Source: an uncultured Pelagibacteraceae bacterium (GTDB lineage: Bacteria; Pseudomonadota; Alphaproteobacteria; Pelagibacterales; Pelagibacteraceae). Taken from it: a DNA stretch of 42,142 nt. Position 1 is the stretch's first letter. Each line of letters begins with the position of its first letter. This document shows, piece by piece, positions 36,273 to 42,142 of the stretch. Below the pieces are notes generated by a model. It had not been told where the DNA came from, made no database searches, and saw only the letters and a program-made list of their open reading frames with translations. The position numbers were made by a program, and so were the translations under genes. The stretch covers positions 1-42,142 of the forward strand of contig CABZUW010000009.1 in assembly GCA_902529105.1 (NCBI GenBank), read 5' to 3'.

Positions 36273-38393
36273 ATGTCATTTTCAAGATTTATTTTACCCA
36301 TTTTAATCATATTAATTAATATTAATTCAATCTCGAAAGCCGAGACCTTAACTTTTCCAACAAATTTAGTCGCAAATACAACTAGTTTTGTTTTATTATC
36401 TACCTCAGGTACCACTCCATCAATATCTGGCTACTCAGGAACACTTTTATTTTCTGCAGTAGCATCAGCTGGAAACATCAAAGTAACTGATACATCAAAT
36501 GTTTTAAAAGCTGCGGGTTATTGTGGTTACACTAGCGATGCATCAGCTGAACCTACTGATTGTTCAGGAAATTCTTTAACCGAGGTAGGATTTAGGGGTT
36601 CACAAAATGATATTAACACTGCTATTGCAACTTTATCATTTAAAGGTGATGGATCCACTGGTTCACCAACTATAACTGTATCAGTCACTCCAGCTGGAAC
36701 TAATTATTTTTCTGGGAACGGTCATTATTATGAAATAGTTAGTAGCACTGATATTACTTGGACAGCTGCTAAAACTGCAGCAGAGGCATCTACACTATAT
36801 GGATTAACTGGATATTTAGCTACAATAACCAGTGCTGCAGAAAACTCTTTTCTTTCCAGCAAAATAAATGCTAATGCGTGGATTGGTGCATCTGATGATG
36901 GGGATTATACTTCTAATAGTCATGCACAAACAGAAGGAACTTGGGAGTGGGTTACTGGACCTGAAAATGGTAAAACATTAACTTGCCAATTAGAAGATGT
37001 TGGGGGAAAGGGTTCTCTTGCCGCTCACGAGGATTGTTCGGTCCATTCAGATACTACTTATGAAAACTGGGCTACTAATGAACCTAATGATTGGCCAGAT
37101 GCAAATCCATCGCAAGAAGATTATGGCCATATTCGAAGTAATGGGACATGGAATGATTTTAAAAATAACCAAGGTGTTGATTTTTACATAATTGAGTATG
37201 GTGGAATGCCAGGAGAAACTGCAACAACCTCAACGCAAATCAATCTAACGATTGAATCTATTGAAGCATCTGGAAGCACTTATAATATTTTTGATGACCA
37301 GGAATTAGTTGGCATGGTTGATGCCGAGAATGAATCAGCATCTCGATTAGCTAGAAATAGTTTGGATAGTGTTTTAGATAGATTACATGAATTTCGTTTA
37401 AGAAAGGAAAATAAGGGATTTAGTGGAAATAATATATCCCTACAAGTGAATTTAAATGATGTAAGTAAAAATTATCAAGACATTATTAATCATTATGCAT
37501 CAAAGGGACTTTCATCACTTGTGAGTTATGCAGAAAATAAAAAAAGAAATGATACTATTACTAATGATTGGCAATATTGGTTTAACGGAAAAATTTCAAC
37601 TGGTAGGACGGGTTTAAAAAATAATAAATTAGGTAAACAAAATGATATGGATACGATAACTATTGGATTTGACAAATTAGCAAATAATACTTTGTTTGGA
37701 ATTGCTTTTAATTTAGGTGACGATGAAACAGATATTAGTAATTTTGGCACAAAATTAAAAATGAGAGCTGAAAATGTAATGTTATATTCAGCTTGGAATA
37801 AAAAATCATTTTATATAGATAGTGTACTAGGGTATGGATCATTGAAAAGTTTAACACAAAGAGTAGTTGATCGCTCTAATTCAACGAATTTAGTAGGGGG
37901 TGACAGAAGTTCAGAACAATTTTATGGAACTACATATTTAAATCACATCAAAAATTTAAATAATATAGATTTTCAAATGTTTGCAGGTTTGGATTATATA
38001 TATACTGATTTTAATGCTTACTCAGAAAACGGAAATGATCAAAAATTAAGTTTTAAATCACACTCACTGACAAATTACACATCTTCAATAGGATCAACTT
38101 TATTTTATAAAAAAGAAAATAAGAATAGTGATTTACTAAGTTTTTATAAAATAGAGTATAAGCAAGATCATTCAGAAAAAGCTACAGTGCAAGCAAGTCT
38201 AATAAGCGATTCATCAAATACTATATATTCATATAATTATAATGTTCCTTATAATTATTTCATGAAAATAGAGACAGGTTTAAATTTAAAAACTCACAGA
38301 GATTTAAATATTTATTCAAAAATAGGAAGAATACAGAAAAGTAACGATGATTTTCAAAATTTTATAACAATTGAATTTTCTCAACCTTTTTAA
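36273..38393 (+). CDS. Secreted C-type-lectin-domain protein with C-terminal beta-barrel (autotransporter-like)
   Basis: 706-residue protein of unknown role. A signal peptide covers residues 1-23 (SKA/ET). Residues 24-144 are a Ser/Thr/Gly-rich beta-type domain with a Cys84/Cys97 pair. A C-type-lectin-like domain spans about 145-310; it holds the calcium/sugar-site motifs EPND (270-273) and WND (293-295) and cysteines at 238 and 255. A linker with a helix (about 345-380) leads to a region of alternating aromatic strands (about 430-706) ending in QPF, as in outer-membrane barrels. The order passenger-helix-barrel suggests an autotransporter displaying a lectin domain. It lies 3 nt after lpxB and ends against gltX, sharing TTAA. 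The passenger is visibly GC-richer than the barrel. Function and ligand are unknown. Confidence 0.85.
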   Translation: MSFSRFILPILIILININSISKAETLTFPTNLVANTTSFVLLSTSGTTPSISGYSGTLLFSAVASAGNIKVTDTSNVLKAAGYCGYTSDASAEPTDCSGNSLTEVGFRGSQNDINTAIATLSFKGDGSTGSPTITVSVTPAGTNYFSGNGHYYEIVSSTDITWTAAKTAAEASTLYGLTGYLATITSAAENSFLSSKINANAWIGASDDGDYTSNSHAQTEGTWEWVTGPENGKTLTCQLEDVGGKGSLAAHEDCSVHSDTTYENWATNEPNDWPDANPSQEDYGHIRSNGTWNDFKNNQGVDFYIIEYGGMPGETATTSTQINLTIESIEASGSTYNIFDDQELVGMVDAENESASRLARNSLDSVLDRLHEFRLRKENKGFSGNNISLQVNLNDVSKNYQDIINHYASKGLSSLVSYAENKKRNDTITNDWQYWFNGKISTGRTGLKNNKLGKQNDMDTITIGFDKLANNTLFGIAFNLGDDETDISNFGTKLKMRAENVMLYSAWNKKSFYIDSVLGYGSLKSLTQRVVDRSNSTNLVGGDRSSEQFYGTTYLNHIKNLNNIDFQMFAGLDYIYTDFNAYSENGNDQKLSFKSHSLTNYTSSIGSTLFYKKENKNSDLLSFYKIEYKQDHSEKATVQASLISDSSNTIYSYNYNVPYNYFMKIETGLNLKTHRDLNIYSKIGRIQKSNDDFQNFITIEFSQPF

Positions 38394-39781
38394 TTTTTAT
38401 CTAATCTCCTAATTACTTCATCTTTTCCAAGAGAGGTTAATATGTCATAAATACCTGGTCCAAATTTTGACCCTGTTAACATTATTCTTAAAGGCTGACC
38501 AACCCCTTTAAAATTTGTATTATTTAATTTAATTAAATTCTGTACGATTGGCTCTAATTTATCTCTGTTGAATGTATCTAATTTTAAAATTTCTTTTAAA
38601 AAATCTGAAATAATTTTTTTAGCATTTTCATCAATGAGCTTAAAATCTTCTTGGTTAAAATTAACTTCGTCATTAATTATATATTTTGAATTATTGTAAA
38701 TATCCTCTAATGTTTTTGCCTTATTCTTCAAAAAATTTAGGGAGGATTTAATTTTTCCCATTTTTTCGTTAGGTATTTTTTCTTTATAACTTTCACAGTA
38801 GTTACTTAGCTGATCATAAAGGTCATTTTCACCTATACTTTTAATATAATGTTCATTCATTGATAAAATCCTACTCATATCTAGTTTTGAGGGTGATTTA
38901 CCAATACCCTCTAAATTAAAGTATTTAATACTTTCTTCTTTTGTAAAAATTTCTTTATCCTTATAAGACCATCCAAGTCTTAAAAGGTAATTTCTTAAAG
39001 CTTGAGGCATTATTCCTATTTTTGAATAATCATCCAATGTTGATGCTTTATCTCTTTTGGATAATTTTTTTCCTTCTGTTGTATGAATTAAAGGTATATG
39101 CGCAAAAGAAGGTAATTCCCAATTCATAGCTATGTAAATTTGCATTTGTTTAAAAGTATTTATTTTATGATCATCTCCTCTTATTATATGTGTTACATTC
39201 ATTTGATGATCATCAACGCATGCTGACAAGTTGTAAGTTGGTGAACCATCGTTTCTCAATATAATAAAATCCTCAATTGTGCTATTTTCTATCTCAACAT
39301 CTCCTTGTACTAAATCTTTTAAAATACTATTTCCCTCGATTCTACTTTTAAATCTAATAACTGGATTTATATCTTTAGGTGCCTCTGTTTCTGGTTTATC
39401 TCTCCATTTTCTATCATATATATATGGAATTTTTTTTTGCTTTGCTCTAAGTTTTTGTTCTTCAATTTCCTCTGTAGAGCAATAACATTTGTATGCAAAA
39501 CCTTTTTCTAACAATATGTTGGCAATTTTTATATGATCTTCTATTTTTTTTGATTGGATATATTCATCACCATCATTTTCCACCCCAATCCACTTAAGAG
39601 ATTTTGTTATTTGCTCTTTATACTCATTTTTTGATCTTTCTTTATCTGTATCTTCAATCCTTAAATAAAAGAATCCATTGTTATTTTTTGCATATAACCA
39701 ATTAAATAATGCAGTCCTTATCCCACCTATATGTAACGGACCTGTTGGGGAAGGAGCAAATCTAGTTGCTACTTTTGACAT
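38390..39781 (-). CDS. gltX: Glutamyl-tRNA synthetase
   Basis: Class I synthetase charging tRNA-Glu, 463 residues. The HIGH-type motif is in FAPSPTGPLHIGGIRTALFN (residues 8-27) and the KMSKS motif is KLSKR (239-243). RIEDTDKERS, CYCSTEE and VTHIIRGDDHKINT are conserved family stretches. The helical anticodon-binding domain fills the C-terminal third. The start is 19 nt downstream of the lexA stop, so the two may share a transcript. The stop codon overlaps that of the convergent lectin-domain gene. Alphaproteobacteria often have two GltX paralogues; which one this is cannot be told here. Confidence 0.96.
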   Translation of the reverse strand: MSKVATRFAPSPTGPLHIGGIRTALFNWLYAKNNNGFFYLRIEDTDKERSKNEYKEQITKSLKWIGVENDGDEYIQSKKIEDHIKIANILLEKGFAYKCYCSTEEIEEQKLRAKQKKIPYIYDRKWRDKPETEAPKDINPVIRFKSRIEGNSILKDLVQGDVEIENSTIEDFIILRNDGSPTYNLSACVDDHQMNVTHIIRGDDHKINTFKQMQIYIAMNWELPSFAHIPLIHTTEGKKLSKRDKASTLDDYSKIGIMPQALRNYLLRLGWSYKDKEIFTKEESIKYFNLEGIGKSPSKLDMSRILSMNEHYIKSIGENDLYDQLSNYCESYKEKIPNEKMGKIKSSLNFLKNKAKTLEDIYNNSKYIINDEVNFNQEDFKLIDENAKKIISDFLKEILKLDTFNRDKLEPIVQNLIKLNNTNFKGVGQPLRIMLTGSKFGPGIYDILTSLGKDEVIRRLDKN

Positions 39782-39800
39782 CTTAAATGTTTAGACTATT

Positions 39801-40478
39801 TTAGTGAAAGTTTCTATATAAAGATACGAGAACACCTTGTACTTTAACTCTATCAGGACCAAATATTTTGGTCTCATAATTTCTATTAGCACTCTCTAGT
39901 GCAATTGTTTTGCCTTTTCTTCTTATTCTCTTAAGCATTGCATCGTGATCATCAATTAATGCAACAACAATTTTACCGTTTTCTGCTGTGTCTGTTTTTT
40001 TAATAATTACTGTATCACCGTCATTTATACCTGCTTCTATCATTGAGTCTCCACTTACTTTTAATCCAAAAAATTCACCTTTTTTTTCAATATTATCTGG
40101 CAAAGGGATCCTAGTGACTTCGTTTTGAATGGCTTCTATTGGTGTTCCAGCCGCTATATCTCCAAGAACTGGTACTCCATTTTCAGTGAATTTATTACTT
40201 TCATCTAAACCACCTTTAATTACGCTTGGTGAAAAATTATTATAAATATCGTTAGCTGAAGCAGTTTCAGGTAGTTTTATTACCTCTAAAGCTCTAGCTT
40301 TATGCGCTAATCTTTTTATAAATCCTCTCTCTTCTAAGGCGCTAATCAACCTATGTATTCCTGATTTAGATTTTAAATTTAGAGAATCTTTCATTTCTTC
40401 GTAAGAGGGAGAAACACCGGAACTTCTAAGTTTTTTATTAATAAATAATAATAAATTTTTTTGTTTTTTTGTAAGCAT
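39801..40478 (-). CDS. lexA: SOS response repressor LexA
   Basis: Transcriptional repressor of DNA-damage genes that cleaves itself when RecA filaments form. 225 residues: an N-terminal winged helix-turn-helix (about 1-65, [12 protein letters not shown]...[11 protein letters not shown]), a linker, and the S24-type peptidase domain. The self-cleavage bond Ala110-Gly111 is in GDIAAGTP. The catalytic Ser145 (VSGDSM) and Lys183 (AMLKR) are present, spaced as in E. coli. An SOS box lies 24 nt upstream of the ATG, so autoregulation is expected. Confidence 0.97.
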   Translation of the reverse strand: MLTKKQKNLLLFINKKLRSSGVSPSYEEMKDSLNLKSKSGIHRLISALEERGFIKRLAHKARALEVIKLPETASANDIYNNFSPSVIKGGLDESNKFTENGVPVLGDIAAGTPIEAIQNEVTRIPLPDNIEKKGEFFGLKVSGDSMIEAGINDGDTVIIKKTDTAENGKIVVALIDDHDAMLKRIRRKGKTIALESANRNYETKIFGPDRVKVQGVLVSLYRNFH

Positions 40479-40502
40479 AAGAACAAATATCGTACAAATA
40501 GT

Positions 40503-40517
40503 GTTCTACAAAAGTTC
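40503..40517 (-). promoter_or_regulatory. LexA operator (SOS box) upstream of lexA
   Basis: The plus-strand sequence GTTC-TACAAAA-GTTC (minus strand GAAC-N7-GAAC) is a perfect direct repeat with 7-nt spacing, the known alphaproteobacterial LexA box. It ends 24 nt upstream of the lexA ATG, where the promoter should be. A second, degenerate copy, GAAC-AAATATC-GTAC, lies at 40481-40495, only 2 nt from the start codon. Confidence 0.88.
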
Positions 40518-40536
40518 TCATATTTAAACAATAGAT

Positions 40537-40564
40537 AAAAAAACCAACAAAATTAAGCTTAATT
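40537..40564 (-). terminator. Weak candidate terminator after trpC
   Basis: Four bases after the trpC stop (reading the minus strand) there is a 14-bp palindrome AATTAAGCTTAATT (40551-40564). It is followed by TTGTTGG and a run of seven T (40537-40543 on the plus strand as A). The stem is short and A/T-rich, so any terminator activity would be modest. It would separate trpDC from the SOS-controlled lexA transcript. Confidence 0.3.
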
Positions 40565-40567
40565 CAA

Positions 40568-41359
40568 TTATATAACTGAAAAAATGGAATTATCGTCCAA
40601 ATTTTTCAAAAGTGATTCACCAATTAAAAAAGTTTTAATAGAAGTTTTATCTGCCAGATTTAATAATTCTTCTTTAGACTTTATTCCACTTTCAGATACC
40701 AGTGGTCCCGAATGGTTAACTAATACATCGTAAATATCATAAGTTGTATTTATATCTGTCTTAAGTGTTTTTAGGTTTCTGTTATTTATACCAATTAATG
40801 CACTCTTAAATTGTAAAGCTTTTTTTGCTTCTTCAATAGTATGAACCTCAACAATAACAGACATATTTAATTTTAAAGCTTCTTCGTATAAATCATTAGC
40901 AAGTTTATCATTTACGCCAGCAAGTATAATCAGGATTGCATCTGCACCATAACTCTTAGCTAATGGTACCTGGAATTTATCAACAAAAAAATCTTTACAT
41001 AGAATTGGTAAATTAGTTTGTTGTTTTATTTTACTCAAATGAATTAAGTTACCGTGAAAAAAGTCTTCCTCAGTCAATATTGATAAGCAAGTTGCCTTAT
41101 AATTTTCATAAATTTTAGCAATTTTAATAGGATCATAATCTTTTATAATTATCCCTGCCGATGGACTACCTTTTTTAATTTCTGCAATAATTGAAAACTT
41201 ATTATTTTTAAGATTAATCTCAATTTTTTGCTTAAAATCGACGAAATTATTAATTTTATTTTTATTTTCTTCTAAGTAATTTAAATCAATAGTTTTTTTG
41301 AGATTTAATATTTTTTCTTCTTTTTTTCTAATTATTTTTTCAAGTACATTGTTAGTCAT
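40568..41359 (-). CDS. trpC: Indole-3-glycerol phosphate synthase
   Basis: Tryptophan pathway enzyme converting carboxyphenylaminodeoxyribulose phosphate to indole-3-glycerol phosphate. 263 residues, a TIM barrel without fused PRAI (TrpF). The active site includes Glu60 and Lys62 in AEIKKGSPSAG and Lys122 in ILCKDFF. EVHTIEEA, IGINNRNLKT, VSESGI and IGESLL mark the later strands and the phosphate site. It overlaps the end of trpD by 8 nt and is probably translationally coupled to it. Confidence 0.96.
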   Translation of the reverse strand: MTNNVLEKIIRKKEEKILNLKKTIDLNYLEENKNKINNFVDFKQKIEINLKNNKFSIIAEIKKGSPSAGIIIKDYDPIKIAKIYENYKATCLSILTEEDFFHGNLIHLSKIKQQTNLPILCKDFFVDKFQVPLAKSYGADAILIILAGVNDKLANDLYEEALKLNMSVIVEVHTIEEAKKALQFKSALIGINNRNLKTLKTDINTTYDIYDVLVNHSGPLVSESGIKSKEELLNLADKTSIKTFLIGESLLKNLDDNSIFSVI

Positions 41360-42142
41360 TTCTTAACTTTTCTAAATGTTTAATCGTGTTTCCTGATAAA
41401 ATTTGTTCTCTAGCATTATCATATGCATTTTTAAAATTATCAAATGTTTCATTTACAATTAGTCCTGCAGCAGCATTCAGACATACAGCTTTAGAAAAAT
41501 CATTATCCTCTCCTTTGAATATATCAATTATTTTATTTGCATTAAATTTTGAGTCACCACCTATTATGTTTTCTAATTTTCCAGAGTTAATATTAAATTC
41601 ATTTGGATTAATTATAATTTCAGTTATTTTATTATTTTTCAACTGTATTACGTTTGTTTTGGCATAAGGTGAGATTTCATCTAAACCATCTTCACTACAA
41701 ACAATCCATGCAAACTTTATATTTAAATTCTTTAATGCATCTGCAAATAATCCCAATAATTTTTTATCAAAAACACCTACAACTTGTCTCTCTACTAATG
41801 CTGGACTGCTTAAAGGGCCAATCATATTAAAAATAGTTCTTTTGCCAATTTTTTTTCTAGTTGGACCTACGTATTTCATTGCACTATGATAATTTGGCGC
41901 AAACATAAAACCAAAATTATATTTAATTATTTGATCTTTGATTTGTGCTGGTTCTAAATTAATATTTATATTTAATTCATCCAAAACATCTCCGGATCCA
42001 CATTTTGATGAAACTGCCTTATTTCCGTGTTTTGCAACTTTAACACCCATGCTAGCTAATAATAAAGCTGATGCTGTAGATATATTTAATGTGTTCATAC
42101 CGTCTCCACCAGTCCCGCATGTATCAATACAGTTATTTATCT
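41352..42142 (-). CDS. trpD: Anthranilate phosphoribosyltransferase (N-terminal part cut by window edge)
   Basis: Joins anthranilate to PRPP in tryptophan synthesis. The frame stays open to the right window edge, so the N-terminal helical domain is missing; the Met codon at 42098 is internal. Just upstream of it the PRPP/Mg loop reads DTCGTGGDGMNTLNIST, the family hallmark. Further conserved: KHGNKAVSSKCGSGDVLDEL, FMFAPNYHSAMKYVGPTRK, and RTIFNMIGPLSSPA. The typical trpD-trpC order is kept, with an 8-nt overlap. No trpG or other trp gene is visible. Confidence 0.96.
   Translation of the reverse strand, partial: INNCIDTCGTGGDGMNTLNISTASALLLASMGVKVAKHGNKAVSSKCGSGDVLDELNININLEPAQIKDQIIKYNFGFMFAPNYHSAMKYVGPTRKKIGKRTIFNMIGPLSSPALVERQVVGVFDKKLLGLFADALKNLNIKFAWIVCSEDGLDEISPYAKTNVIQLKNNKITEIIINPNEFNINSGKLENIIGGDSKFNANKIIDIFKGEDNDFSKAVCLNAAAGLIVNETFDNFKNAYDNAREQILSGNTIKHLEKLRND

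Noticed and set aside
36997..37191. 64-codon open frame in another plus frame inside the lectin-domain gene
   Set aside because: Overlaps the lectin domain carrying EPN and WND motifs in the main frame; the alternative translation looks like an out-of-frame read.

Overview
This window looks like a streamlined, very AT-rich alphaproteobacterial chromosome, most likely a SAR11 (Pelagibacterales) member. The grounds are the A/T-rich, Lys/Asn/Ile-rich coding, start/stop overlaps of the TAATG and ATGA type at many junctions, almost no intergenic DNA, and gene order matching the conserved alphaproteobacterial backbone. A candidate structured leader upstream of rpsB also fits, because an S2 leader motif has been described in Ca. 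Pelagibacter ubique. The clade assignment is inference; no 16S gene is present.

Layout on the plus strand: the 3' end of lon (1-615); tRNA-Val(UAC) and tRNA-Asp(GUC); a 219-nt spacer with a candidate promoter; a complete 14-gene nuoA-N cluster for respiratory complex I (1052-14943); birA, coaX, an RNase J-type nuclease, proS, lolC/E, lolD and dnaE (14943-24510); the rpsB leader and the translation/envelope supercluster rpsB-tsf-frr-uppS-cdsA-dxr-bamA-skp-fabZ-lpxD-lpxA-lpxI-lpxB (24637-36269); and finally a 706-residue secreted or outer-membrane protein with a C-type-lectin-like domain (36273-38393). On the minus strand, converging on that gene, are gltX, lexA, trpC and trpD (trpD runs off the right edge).

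Functionally the region joins energy conservation (complex I), cofactor supply (biotinylation, CoA), mRNA decay, tRNA charging, replication, lipoprotein sorting, isoprenoid/undecaprenol and phospholipid synthesis, outer-membrane protein assembly and lipid A synthesis. Nearly all of it is core housekeeping.

The least ordinary parts are the lectin-domain/beta-barrel protein inserted where core genes usually lie; the pseudoknot-capable rpsB leader; a textbook alphaproteobacterial SOS box plus a degenerate second one in front of lexA; a birA protein reduced to little more than its catalytic core; absence of pyrH, rseP and several other genes from their usual slots; a swapped fabZ/lpxD order; and long poly-A tracts inside essential genes. 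I saw no mobile element, CRISPR array or phage module.
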